A DNA stretch of 64,000 bases from contig NZ_JARYGZ010000001.1 in NCBI RefSeq assembly GCF_029906645.1, positions 863,208-927,207 on the forward strand, read 5' to 3'. Below, piece after piece: positions 8,513 to 16,237 of this stretch. How positions within the stretch are numbered: the first letter of the stretch is position 1; each line of letters starts with the position of its first letter. Both the position numbers and the translations under genes were made by a program. The notes under the pieces were generated by a model that did no database searches, had not been told where the DNA came from, and was given only the letters and a program-made list of their open reading frames with translations. The DNA is from Sphingomonas oryzagri (lineage in GTDB: Bacteria > Pseudomonadota > Alphaproteobacteria > Sphingomonadales > Sphingomonadaceae).

Positions 8513-9162
8513 TCGGCTGGGCGATCTTCGCGATCATGGCGTTCGCTGTGCTTGGCCTGCTGGCCTGGCCGGTGAAGCTCGGCAAGCCGGCGCTGATGCT
8601 GGTGGCCGCCGCCCTGTTCACCGCCGCCGCCGGATATGCCTGGCAGGGCGAGCCGGGGCTGGTGGGCGCGCCCGCTGCGGACAAGCCGCAGGAGATGGCG
8701 CCGGACACATTGTTCGCCAGCGAGCGGATGCGCTTCCTCAATCACTATGGCGAAACCGGCATCGCGCTCGGCACTGCCGACGCCTTCCATCGCTTCGGCG
8801 AGGATGAGGCCTCCGCGTGGCTGCTTCGTAATGCGATCGTCAAACGGCCTGCCGACGTCGATCTGCGTGTCGGTTATGCCCATGCCCTGTTCGTGCTGGC
8901 GCGCGGCCGCATGACGCCCGCGGTAATCCTGGCCTTCGATCGCGCCGATGGGTTGGCCCATAAGGACAATCCCGCGCCGGCCTATTTCCGGGGTCTCGCC
9001 TATCTGGAGGCGGGCGATTTCGACGGGGCGGACCAGACGTGGCGCGCGCTTCGCGCTGGCCTGCCGGTCGGTTCCCCGTGGATCGCGATCATGGATGCGC
9101 GCCTCGAATTGCTGGGCCTCCTGCGCCAGCGTGCCGCACAGGAAGACGCGCCGCCGCCCTGA
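8509..9162 (+). CDS. ccmI: TPR-type cytochrome c biogenesis protein, CcmI/CycH-like
   Basis: A 217-residue protein with two N-terminal membrane helices (residues 3–20 and 27–45) followed by a soluble part with TPR-like helices (ASAWLLRNAIVKRPADVDL; PAYFRGLAYLEAGDFDGADQTWRAL). CcmI holds apocytochrome c for haem ligation. It is shorter than proteobacterial CcmI/CycH (usually over 350 residues), so the C-terminal apocytochrome-binding domain seems to be lacking. It overlaps ccmH by four bases and ends the operon. Confidence 0.8.
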   Translation: MIGWAIFAIMAFAVLGLLAWPVKLGKPALMLVAAALFTAAAGYAWQGEPGLVGAPAADKPQEMAPDTLFASERMRFLNHYGETGIALGTADAFHRFGEDEASAWLLRNAIVKRPADVDLRVGYAHALFVLARGRMTPAVILAFDRADGLAHKDNPAPAYFRGLAYLEAGDFDGADQTWRALRAGLPVGSPWIAIMDARLELLGLLRQRAAQEDAPPP

Positions 9163-9201
9163 TGCGACGTCCCGCCACGGAACGGGCGGACGCGGCTGGC
9201 G

Positions 9202-9229
9202 TTGCAGCAGGGGCAGGGGGGTGCTAGGG
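9202..9229 (+). promoter_or_regulatory. Possible promoter of kup
   Basis: TTGCAG (9202–9207) and CTAGGG (9224–9229) are 16 bp apart in the 160-bp gap between the ccm operon and kup. CTAGGG is a weak −10 match, so this is tentative. I see nothing else in this gap. Confidence 0.3.
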
Positions 9230-9322
9230 CCACGGCCCATCAGCCGGATCGGGGGACCGGCGCGTGGCGGGGAACGTATTTGTGATTGTCCGACGTCATC
9301 GTCCTGATCCGATGACCAGCCG

Positions 9323-11287
9323 ATGAACGATCCGCAGGCACAGGCTCCGGATCCGGCCATGCCGCCGAAGCCCGGCGACCAGTCGTTGATCCCGCAGGAG
9401 CATCAGCCGCACGCGGGCGAGAGCCTGCTCAAGCTGTCGATCGGCGCGATCGGCGTGGTGTTCGGCGATATCGGCACCAGCCCGATCTACGCCTTCCGCG
9501 AAACCTTCGCCGGCCATCACAAGCTGCTGCCCGACGCGCCGCACGTGATGGGCGTGCTCAGCCTGATCTTCTGGTCGATGATGGTGGTGGTGACGCTGAA
9601 ATACGTCTCCATCATCATGCGCGCCGACAACAAGGGCGAAGGCGGGAGCCTCGCGCTGCTGGCGCTCGTCTCGCGTTCGCTCAAGGGCGAGAAGCGCTGG
9701 ACCAAGGGCCTCGTCCTGCTCGGCGTGTTCGCCACCGCGCTGTTCTTCGGCGATTCGATGATCACCCCGGCCATCTCGGTGCTGTCGGCGGTGGAAGGTC
9801 TCACCGTCGTCGAGAGCGGGATGGGCGAGTTCGTCATCCCGATCGCGATCGGCATCCTGATCGGCCTGTTCATGCTGCAGGCGCGCGGCACGGCGCGGAT
9901 CGGCGTGCTGTTCGGCCCGATCATGCTGCTCTATTTCGCGGTGCTGGCGGTGCTCGGCCTCGTCAATCTCGTCGCAATGCCGGGCGTGCTGTGGTCGCTG
10001 AACCCGATGCACGCGCTGGCCTTCTTCGCGCACGAGCCGCTGCGTGCCTTCCTCGCCATGGGATCGGTCGTGCTGGCGGTGACCGGTGCCGAGGCGCTTT
10101 ATGCCGACATGGGCCATTTCGGTCGCCAGCCGATCCGGCTGTCGTGGCTGGTGTTCGTGCTGCCGGCGCTGATGCTCAATTATCTGGGGCAGGGCGCGAT
10201 GATCCTGTCGGCGACGCCCGCCGACGCGATGGAGATCATCAAGTCGCCCTTCTTCCTGCTGGCGCCGGACGAGTTCCGCCTGCCGCTCGTCATCCTCGCC
10301 ACGATGGCGACGGTGATCGCCTCGCAGGCTGTGATCTCGGGCGCGTTCTCGGTCACGCAGCAGGCGATCCAGCTCGGCTTCATCCCTCGCCTGCGCATCA
10401 CCCACACGTCCGCCGCCGCCGCCGGTCAGATCTACATCCCGGTGATCAACTGGACGCTGATGGTGATGGTGATCCTGCTGGTGCTGGGCTTCAAGACCTC
10501 CACCAACCTCGCCGCCGCCTACGGCATCGCGGTGACGGGCGCGATGCTGATCGACACGCTGCTGCTGGCGACCCTGCTCTTCTCGCTGTGGAAGTGGAAC
10601 AAGGCCGGGGCGGGCGTGCTGATCCTGCTCTTCCTGCTGGTCGATCTCGCCTATTTCTCGGCCAATCTCACCAAGGTGCCCGACGGCGGCTGGTTCCCGC
10701 TGCTGATCGGCTTCATCGCCTTCACCCTGCTTACCACCTGGGCGAAGGGGCGTGAGCTGATGCTCAAGCGCCTCAACGAAGTGGCGATGCCCGTGCAGGT
10801 GTTCGTGAAATCCGCCGCCAATTCGGCCGAACGCGTGCCCGGAACCGCCGTATTCATGACGACCGCGCGCGACGGCGTGCCGCACGCGTTGCTCCACAAC
10901 CTCAAGCACAACAAGGTGCTGCACGAGCGCGTGATCCTGCTTACCGTCCGCATCGAGGATGTCCCCTATGTCAGCCAGGCCTATCGCACGCAGGTGAAGG
11001 AGTTCGGGCAGGGCTTCTACCGCATGGTCGTCCATTACGGCTTCATGCAGGAGCCGGACGTGCCTGCCGCACTCTCCAACGTGCAGGGCATCGGCGCGCC
11101 GCTCCGGATGATGGACACCAGCTTCTTCCTCGCCCGCCAGACGCTGATCGCCTCGTCTCGACCCGGAATGTGGGTGTGGCGCGAGAAGTTGTTCGCCTGG
11201 ATGCTGCGTAATGCGGAAAGCGCGATGGAATTCTTCAAGCTCCCCTCGAACCGCGTGGTGGAGCTGGGCAGCCAGGTCGAGATCTAG
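9323..11287 (+). CDS. kup: Low-affinity potassium transporter Kup
   Basis: A K+/H+ symporter of the KUP/HAK/KT family in the inner membrane, 654 residues, full length. The signature [20 protein letters not shown] is at about residues 36–55. Twelve hydrophobic segments follow (for example [20 protein letters not shown] and [13 protein letters not shown]), and a soluble C-terminal domain begins near residue 490 (VPGTAVFMT). It is followed after five bases by the 2H phosphoesterase gene, so these two may share a transcript. Confidence 0.96.
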   Translation: MNDPQAQAPDPAMPPKPGDQSLIPQEHQPHAGESLLKLSIGAIGVVFGDIGTSPIYAFRETFAGHHKLLPDAPHVMGVLSLIFWSMMVVVTLKYVSIIMRADNKGEGGSLALLALVSRSLKGEKRWTKGLVLLGVFATALFFGDSMITPAISVLSAVEGLTVVESGMGEFVIPIAIGILIGLFMLQARGTARIGVLFGPIMLLYFAVLAVLGLVNLVAMPGVLWSLNPMHALAFFAHEPLRAFLAMGSVVLAVTGAEALYADMGHFGRQPIRLSWLVFVLPALMLNYLGQGAMILSATPADAMEIIKSPFFLLAPDEFRLPLVILATMATVIASQAVISGAFSVTQQAIQLGFIPRLRITHTSAAAAGQIYIPVINWTLMVMVILLVLGFKTSTNLAAAYGIAVTGAMLIDTLLLATLLFSLWKWNKAGAGVLILLFLLVDLAYFSANLTKVPDGGWFPLLIGFIAFTLLTTWAKGRELMLKRLNEVAMPVQVFVKSAANSAERVPGTAVFMTTARDGVPHALLHNLKHNKVLHERVILLTVRIEDVPYVSQAYRTQVKEFGQGFYRMVVHYGFMQEPDVPAALSNVQGIGAPLRMMDTSFFLARQTLIASSRPGMWVWREKLFAWMLRNAESAMEFFKLPSNRVVELGSQVEI

Positions 11288-11292
11288 GGGCG

Positions 11293-11811
11293 ATGGCGGG
11301 CGAGGTCGCGCCGGTCATCGTCGCGGCCGAGTTCGGCAAGGCGGATTCCGCCTGGCTCGATCGCCTGCGCCGCGCGCACTTTCCGGTCGAACGCAACGTC
11401 CTGCCGGCGCACCTCACGCTGTTCCATCATCTGCCGCCGGCCCTCCTGGCCGAGCTCGATACGCGGCTGAAGGCGGCGATGCGCGAAATGGCGCGGCCGT
11501 CTGCGACCATCGGCGAACCGATGCTGCTGGGGCGCGGCGTCGCACTACGGGTGCGTTGCGCCCCGCTGGAGGCGCTGAGAGCCGACCTCGCCGACATCTT
11601 CGCAGGATCGCTCACTCCGCAGGACGCCGCTGGCTGGCGCCCGCACGTCACCCTTCAGAACAAGGTCGAGCCATCGGTCGCGAGGGCGCTGCACGCCGCC
11701 CTGTGCCCCGAATTCGTCCAGCCACGTCCGCTCGTGCTGACGGGGCTGGCGACGCACCATTATCGCGGCGGACCGTGGGAGCGGATCGCCCGCTATCGCT
11801 TCGCGGGCTGA
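11293..11811 (+). CDS. 2H phosphoesterase / 2'-5' RNA ligase family protein
   Basis: A 172-residue cytoplasmic protein with the two HxTx motifs of the LigT/2H superfamily: HLTL at 40–43 and HVTL at 118–121. In this superfamily the two histidines act on 2',3'-cyclic phosphate or 2'-5' linkages. The gene begins five bases after kup on the same strand and faces the DUF3775 gene, whose end lies two bases after its stop. The natural RNA substrate cannot be told. Confidence 0.82.
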   Translation: MAGEVAPVIVAAEFGKADSAWLDRLRRAHFPVERNVLPAHLTLFHHLPPALLAELDTRLKAAMREMARPSATIGEPMLLGRGVALRVRCAPLEALRADLADIFAGSLTPQDAAGWRPHVTLQNKVEPSVARALHAALCPEFVQPRPLVLTGLATHHYRGGPWERIARYRFAG

Positions 11812-11813
11812 TC

Positions 11814-12221
11814 TCAGTCGATCTGGCCCACGCCCTCGCAGCTGAGATCGAACGCGGCAAGCCCGGCTTCGAGATTTTCGGACAGGGTGGGCATGTCCAT
11901 CAGGAGGTCGATCGCCGGCTCCGCGCCGTCGTCGCCGGCCTCCTCCAGCGCATCCTCCCATTCCGAAGCATCGTAGGTGCCCTGTCCGACCAGTGCGAGC
12001 GCCAGCAGTTCGATCTGCTGGTCTTCGGCGAGATCGTCGATGGCGGTGCGCAGTTCGTCGACCGCCGTCTCGTCCAGCTCGTCCTCCAGCACGTCGCGCT
12101 CGTCGTCCGAATCATCGACCGGATCGTCATTGTCGGGATCGATGCCGGGCACCTGGGCCTCCACCTCGCGCGAGCGGACGATGATGCGGCAGATGATGTC
12201 GAGTGGGGTTGCGAGGTCCAT
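11814..12221 (-). CDS. DUF3775 domain protein
   Basis: A 135-residue, strongly acidic protein (an Asp/Glu-rich stretch at about residues 27–55) that matches the DUF3775 family known from Alphaproteobacteria. Recognisable parts are the opening LATPLDIICRIIVRSREVEAQ and the core EDQQIELLALALVGQGTYD followed by WEDALEEA. The start at 12221 has AAGGA at good spacing; the frame upstream lacks a good start. The function is unknown, and the acidity suggests a protein or nucleic-acid mimic role only by inference. Confidence 0.75.
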   Translation of the reverse strand: MDLATPLDIICRIIVRSREVEAQVPGIDPDNDDPVDDSDDERDVLEDELDETAVDELRTAIDDLAEDQQIELLALALVGQGTYDASEWEDALEEAGDDGAEPAIDLLMDMPTLSENLEAGLAAFDLSCEGVGQID

Positions 12222-12302
12222 CGGTTTTCCTTGAGTCAACGATCCGGCTTTTCGGCGAAACGACGCTTGGGCGCCCCGGTTCCGGACCATTGCGACATCC
12301 TG

Positions 12303-12330
12303 TTGACCAGCCCGGCGCACGCCCCTATAG
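12303..12330 (+). promoter_or_regulatory. Promoter of tRNA-Met
   Basis: TTGACC (12303–12308) and CTATAG (12325–12330) are 16 bp apart, followed by GCCGCGC. The −10 block closely resembles that of the tRNA-His promoter at 3037. The mature tRNA begins 43 bp further on. Confidence 0.65.
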
Positions 12331-12373
12331 GCCGCGCTTCCGAGGCGGCGACGCGCCCCTCGAAGGACGGCGG

Positions 12374-12450
12374 GGCGGAGTAGCTCAGCTGGTTAGAGCA
12401 GCGGAATCATAATCCGCGTGTCGGGGGTTCAAGTCCCTCCTCCGCTACCA
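12374..12450 (+). tRNA. tRNA-Met (anticodon CAT, elongator type)
   Basis: The acceptor GGCGGAG (12374–12380) pairs with CTCCGCT, with a G1·U72 wobble. The anticodon stem GCGGA/TCCGC with loop ATCATAA gives CAT. The T arm GGGGG/TCCCT is followed by the acceptor strand, discriminator A and an encoded CCA (12448–12450). It lacks initiator features (three G:C pairs in the anticodon stem, C1·A72). A lysidine-type tRNA-Ile2 also carries CAT and is a less likely alternative. Confidence 0.85.
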
Positions 12451-12493
12451 CCGTCAATATCCCCGGCGATCTGAGTGATCGGAAATACCGCGG

Positions 12494-12522
12494 TTGCGCT
12501 GACCGGCATCGACACCCTATCT
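12494..12522 (+). promoter_or_regulatory. Probable promoter of trxB
   Basis: TTGCGC (12494–12499) and CTATCT (12517–12522) are spaced by 17 bp. They lie between tRNA-Met and trxB, with about 30 bp from the −10 box to the ATG. Confidence 0.45.
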
Positions 12523-12552
12523 CACGATCAAATCCCGATACGAAGGCTTGCA

Positions 12553-13527
12553 ATGACCGCCACCCATTCCACCCGTATGCTCATCCTCGGTTCCGGCCCA
12601 GCCGGTCTCTCGGCCGCCATCTACGGCGCACGGGCGGGGATGGCGCCGATCGTCGTGCAGGGCATCCAGCCGGGCGGACAGCTCACCACCACCACCGATG
12701 TCGAGAATTATCCGGGTTTCCGCGAGGTCATCCAGGGGCCGTGGCTGATGGAGGAGATGCAGGCGCAGGCCGAGCATGTCGGCGCGCAGATGATGTGGGA
12801 CACGATCGTCGAGGTCGATCTCACCCAGCGCCCGTTCCGCCTCGTCGGCGACGGCGGCCATGTCTATCTCGGTGATACGCTGGTGATCGCCACCGGCGCG
12901 CAGGCCAAGTGGCTGGGCCTCGAAAGCGAGCAGAAGCTGCGTGGGCAGGGCGTCTCCGCCTGCGCGACCTGCGACGGCTTCTTCTTCCGTGGCAAGAAGG
13001 TGGCGGTGATCGGCGGCGGCAACACGGCCGTCGAGGAGGCCCTGTACCTCACCAATCACAGCCATGACGTCACCCTGATCCACCGCCGCGATTCGCTGCG
13101 CGCCGAGAAGATCCTGCAGGAGCGACTGTTCAAGCATCACGGCATCAAGGTGCTGTGGAACACCGAGGTCGAGGAGTTCGTCGGCGGCGAGGGCAATGAA
13201 GGCCTCGTCGCGCTGAACCTGAAGGATACGCAGACCGGCGAGACGAGCACGCTCGACGTGCATGGCGGCTTCGTTGCGATCGGCCACCACCCCGCGACCG
13301 AGCTGTTCGAAGGGCATCTGGCGCTCGACGAGGACCATTACATCAAGGTCGAGCCGGGCACGACGCGTACCTCCGTGCCGGGCGTGTTCGCGTGCGGCGA
13401 CGTGATGGACAAGATCTACCGCCAGGCGATCACGGCGGCGGGCACCGGCTGCATGGCCGCGCTCGATGCCGAGCGTTATCTGGCCGAGGCGGACTTCGAG
13501 GCCGAGGAAGCGGTCGCCGCCGAATAA
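12553..13527 (+). CDS. trxB: Thioredoxin-disulfide reductase
   Basis: A cytoplasmic FAD enzyme that uses NADPH to reduce thioredoxin, 324 residues, normal length. The FAD-binding GSGPAGLSAAIYGAR is at residues 13–27, the redox-active disulfide SACATCDG has Cys137 and Cys140, the NADPH-binding GGGNTAVEEALYL follows, and GVFACGDV lies near the C-terminus. The ATG at 12553 fits the family N-terminus; an in-frame start at 12475 would add 26 unrelated residues. Its last 17 codons overlap the convergent hydrolase gene, and the C-terminal tail is acidic (EADFEAEEAV). Confidence 0.96.
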   Translation: MTATHSTRMLILGSGPAGLSAAIYGARAGMAPIVVQGIQPGGQLTTTTDVENYPGFREVIQGPWLMEEMQAQAEHVGAQMMWDTIVEVDLTQRPFRLVGDGGHVYLGDTLVIATGAQAKWLGLESEQKLRGQGVSACATCDGFFFRGKKVAVIGGGNTAVEEALYLTNHSHDVTLIHRRDSLRAEKILQERLFKHHGIKVLWNTEVEEFVGGEGNEGLVALNLKDTQTGETSTLDVHGGFVAIGHHPATELFEGHLALDEDHYIKVEPGTTRTSVPGVFACGDVMDKIYRQAITAAGTGCMAALDAERYLAEADFEAEEAVAAE

Positions 13528-14279
13528 TCGATCAGGGTCCGCGCCAGCGCCTCGAACGCTGGCGGGTCGGCGAAGCTGTGGCTGGCGGTGGGGATGGAGA
13601 CGATCTCCGCTGCTGGTTTGTCCTTTAGGCGGCGCCAAGCGGCGGCAAAAGCCTGGGCGGTGCCGTCGCCATCGGCGAGCACGATGCGCGTTTTCGGCGG
13701 CAGACCATCGGCTACGCGCCGGGCGAGACTGTCGTCGTCGCGACGTCCCGATCGGCGGAGGCCCCGCCAGAGCTTGCCGAGATCCACGCCGCCCCGCAGC
13801 AGCCGCATCCACGCCTGAGGATCGCGCAGACGTTGCCGGTAATGGCCCCGGATCGCGGCGGCGGGCGGCAGATCGTCCACCGGATCGACCACCCACGGAT
13901 TCGCCAGCACCGCGCCGGACAGCCGGGGCAGGACGAGCGCAATCGCTGAAGCGCCGTCGCAAAGGCCGAAACCAAGAACCTGGGAAATATCGGGAAAGTT
14001 GTCCTTGAGCGCGGCCAGAGCTGCTGCTGCGTCCGCTCCGCTGTCCAGATAGCCCAGGTCGATGCCGCTACTGTCTCCCACGCCCCGGCGTTCGAAGCGT
14101 ATCACGGCCTGTCCCGTTTCGGACAAGCGGGCCGCCAGTCGTTCATAGAGGCGATGCGGACCGACCCGTGTCTGTCTCCCGCCGACCACGAAGATCCAGC
14201 CGATGCGCGCATCTTCGGGGCCATCGAGTGTGGCGAGCAGCGTTTCGCCCTCGCACGGCAACGCAACAATCCGCCTCAA
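13476..14279 (-). CDS. Exosortase A system-associated alpha/beta hydrolase 1
   Basis: A 267-residue alpha/beta-hydrolase-like protein of the kind found only beside xrtA (TIGR03100-like). Visible marks are PCEGETLLATLDGP at the start, RFERRGVGDSSG, the nucleophile elbow FGLCDGAS with Cys in place of the usual Ser, and a late Asp and His (ADGDGTAQ; TASHSFADP). The substrate is unknown. Starts are TTG: 14279 gives a TTGA overlap with the gene upstream and a family-like N-terminus; 14291 is the alternative. Its 3' end overlaps trxB by 52 bp on the other strand. Confidence 0.8.
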   Translation of the reverse strand: MRRIVALPCEGETLLATLDGPEDARIGWIFVVGGRQTRVGPHRLYERLAARLSETGQAVIRFERRGVGDSSGIDLGYLDSGADAAAALAALKDNFPDISQVLGFGLCDGASAIALVLPRLSGAVLANPWVVDPVDDLPPAAAIRGHYRQRLRDPQAWMRLLRGGVDLGKLWRGLRRSGRRDDDSLARRVADGLPPKTRIVLADGDGTAQAFAAAWRRLKDKPAAEIVSIPTASHSFADPPAFEALARTLIDYSAATASSASKSASAR

Positions 14280-14938
14280 GCCTTTATCCAATCGGCAATG
14301 TCACGCGCGATTGCCTCGGCGGTCGCGGTGTCGAAATCCGGTTCGGGGCGGCGCCAGAGCGGATGCCCCTCGATCCGCGCCTCGGCCGGCCGATCATCGG
14401 CTGCGAGACGAACCGTCCGTACGACGGGTGATGCCTCGGTATCCGCGGCAGCGAGAGCCTCGGCGAGATCGGGGGACAAGGTGTAGCCAGCGGGATGCGC
14501 CGGATCGCTGCCACTGGCGATGGCGCTTCGGCGCAGGTCGCTGAGCAGCGAACGACCGCTCGTCGGCGCCAGCCGCCATGCCGGGACAGCCAGGGCACGA
14601 TCGAGCAACGCTCCGCCGCGAAACGCCGCGACGGCCGGGTGTCGCCCGGTCTCGCCTTCGACGACGGCCGCCGCTGCCTGCACCGCTGACTGCCATTCCT
14701 GCCAGCGGATCGTTTCCAGCCCGCGCGGGCTTTCGCCGGTGCCCGGCAGGTCGGGAAGCCAGCAGCCGATGCCGTTATGGGCGAGTGTCCGGCAGACGCT
14801 CGCGATCAGCAGCCGGCATCTGTTCATTTCCTCGAACAGAGGTTGCAGAACAAGTAGTTGTGGGCCGTTTGTCTCACCATATGCGAGCATGAACTCACCG
14901 CCCGCATACTCGTGGATGCGCGGGCCGCGCTGGCTCAT
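14276..14938 (-). CDS. Exosortase A system-associated hydrolase 2 (alpha/beta-hydrolase-like)
   Basis: A 220-residue protein matching the second XrtA-linked hydrolase family (TIGR03101-like). PQLLVLQPLFEEMNRCR, followed by CWLPDLPGTGESP, resembles the oxyanion and strand-4 region of alpha/beta hydrolases. At the expected nucleophile elbow it has AAFRGGALL, not GxSxG, so it may not be a hydrolase in the usual sense. It overlaps the acyl carrier gene and hydrolase 1 by four bases each, so the three are made from one transcript. Confidence 0.78.
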   Translation of the reverse strand: MSQRGPRIHEYAGGEFMLAYGETNGPQLLVLQPLFEEMNRCRLLIASVCRTLAHNGIGCWLPDLPGTGESPRGLETIRWQEWQSAVQAAAAVVEGETGRHPAVAAFRGGALLDRALAVPAWRLAPTSGRSLLSDLRRSAIASGSDPAHPAGYTLSPDLAEALAAADTEASPVVRTVRLAADDRPAEARIEGHPLWRRPEPDFDTATAEAIARDIADWIKA

Positions 14939-15189
14939 TCGCCGCGCTTGGCCTTCACGAAGGCGACCAGCCCGCCGAACGTTTCCAGCATCTCGCCGCC
15001 TACCTCATCATCCTCGATCAGGATGTGCAGCCGGTCCTCGATCTCGGTGAGCAGGCCGGCAACCGCCATCGAATCGAGTTCGGGCATCGCGCCGAACAGG
15101 GGGGTGGAGGTGTCGATCGCATCGGCGCGCGCGGCGTCCAGCCCCAGCACGTCGCGCAGGATCGCGCGCAATTGGTCCTCTATGCTCAT
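14935..15189 (-). CDS. Acyl carrier protein of the exosortase A locus
   Basis: An 84-residue phosphopantetheine-carrier protein. The attachment serine is Ser40 in ELDSMAVAGLL, and the fold is the usual acidic helical bundle. It would carry a thioester-bound acyl or aminoacyl group for the locus. The AMP-forming ligase on the other arm (16.2–17.8 kb) is the obvious loading enzyme, and the two hydrolases overlapped downstream are candidates for release or editing. It lies 11 bases after the acetyltransferase-like gene. Confidence 0.88.
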   Translation of the reverse strand: MSIEDQLRAILRDVLGLDAARADAIDTSTPLFGAMPELDSMAVAGLLTEIEDRLHILIEDDEVGGEMLETFGGLVAFVKAKRGE

Positions 15190-15200
15190 CGCCAGACCGC

Positions 15201-16199
15201 CTAGCCGCCCCGGAACCGGCGGACAAGCCGCGCCGCGCGCTCACGCCCGATGCCGGCGAGGCCGCGCAGACTGTCGGGCCGATAGGCGTCGATCCGGTAG
15301 ATCGGGTTGGGTGTGTCCATCCACTCGGCCTTGTAGGGTTCGTCGCCGAGGCCGAAGTCGATGCGTGTGACCCGATCCTCGTCGATCGCGGCGCGGAACA
15401 TGGCGTGGCTGAGGATCGTGCCGGGCGAAATCTCCTTCGCGCCTTCGCGGTGCGCCAGCTTGTGGATCGTCGCCGTGCCGTTCTCGATAAGCCAGAGCTG
15501 CGCCGCAATGGCCCGGCCCCGCCCGTCCTTCGCGATGCCGAGCCGGAGCGTGCCGGCGGCCCCTTCCTGCTCGGCCAGCGCGCGCAGGAAGGGCATCGAT
15601 CCTTCGGACGGCTTCCAGCTGTCGGCATAGATCGCCTCGTAATCGGCCCAGGCGGAGGCATCGAACCGGCGATGGATCGTGATGGCGAGCGGATGACGCT
15701 TCATCCGCCGCGCGGTCGTGTTGCGGAGCTGACCGGGCCGCTCGCGCCAGAACTCGGCGAAGGTCTTGCCCGTCACGTCGATCGTCCAGTTTGTGGACAC
15801 ACGATCGGTGAACGCCCGCCAGCCCGCATGCTTCAGGGCGGCGTCGAGCCGGTTCGCCTCGGCCAAATCTAGCGGATTCAGGATGAGGCGGCTGTAGCGA
15901 CGGCCCGCGTCCACGAGCATAGCAGCGAGCGCGGCCGGCTCGTCGATGATCGGCCGCCACGCGAGGCCGTACCATTTGGAGAGCGCCACCGCCCGGCCCG
16001 GCCCGTCGCCGACGAGGAACAGCCAGCCGCCGTCCGCGTGCAGAACAGCGGGCGGCGTCTCCGGATGGAGGTGCGTTCCCATCAGGCGATACCAGTCCAG
16101 CCGGTCGAACAGGATCGGCCGGCGCGTGCGATCGAGCGCGTCGCCGGCGCGGGCGGCGATCGCATCCCAGTCATCCAGCCATTCCACCGAGACGGTCAT
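15201..16199 (-). CDS. GNAT/FemAB-like acyltransferase of the exosortase A locus
   Basis: A 332-residue protein with a C-terminal acetyltransferase-like domain (BioF2-like, Acetyltransf_6 type): RNTTARRMKRHP, AIYADSWKPSEGSMPFLRAL, AAQLWLIENGTATIHKLAHRE and IDFGLGDEPYKAEWM. These resemble FemAB-like proteins that transfer an acyl or aminoacyl group. It is the first gene of the leftward arm. Its start is only 38 bp from the ATG of the divergent acyl ligase, so both arms share a very small promoter region. The transferred group is unknown. Confidence 0.75.
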   Translation of the reverse strand: MTVSVEWLDDWDAIAARAGDALDRTRRPILFDRLDWYRLMGTHLHPETPPAVLHADGGWLFLVGDGPGRAVALSKWYGLAWRPIIDEPAALAAMLVDAGRRYSRLILNPLDLAEANRLDAALKHAGWRAFTDRVSTNWTIDVTGKTFAEFWRERPGQLRNTTARRMKRHPLAITIHRRFDASAWADYEAIYADSWKPSEGSMPFLRALAEQEGAAGTLRLGIAKDGRGRAIAAQLWLIENGTATIHKLAHREGAKEISPGTILSHAMFRAAIDEDRVTRIDFGLGDEPYKAEWMDTPNPIYRIDAYRPDSLRGLAGIGRERAARLVRRFRGG

Positions 16200-16237
16200 C
16201 GCGCTATCCCCACGCGCAATCTGTGGCGCGGCGGGGG

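Noticed and set aside
9163-9322. A riboswitch before the K+ transporter gene
   Set aside because: The 160-bp gap is GC-rich with some short inverted repeats, but no known riboswitch core could be laid out.
12374-12450. Initiator tRNA-fMet
   Set aside because: It has a paired G1·U72 end and lacks the run of three G:C pairs in the anticodon stem that marks initiator tRNA.
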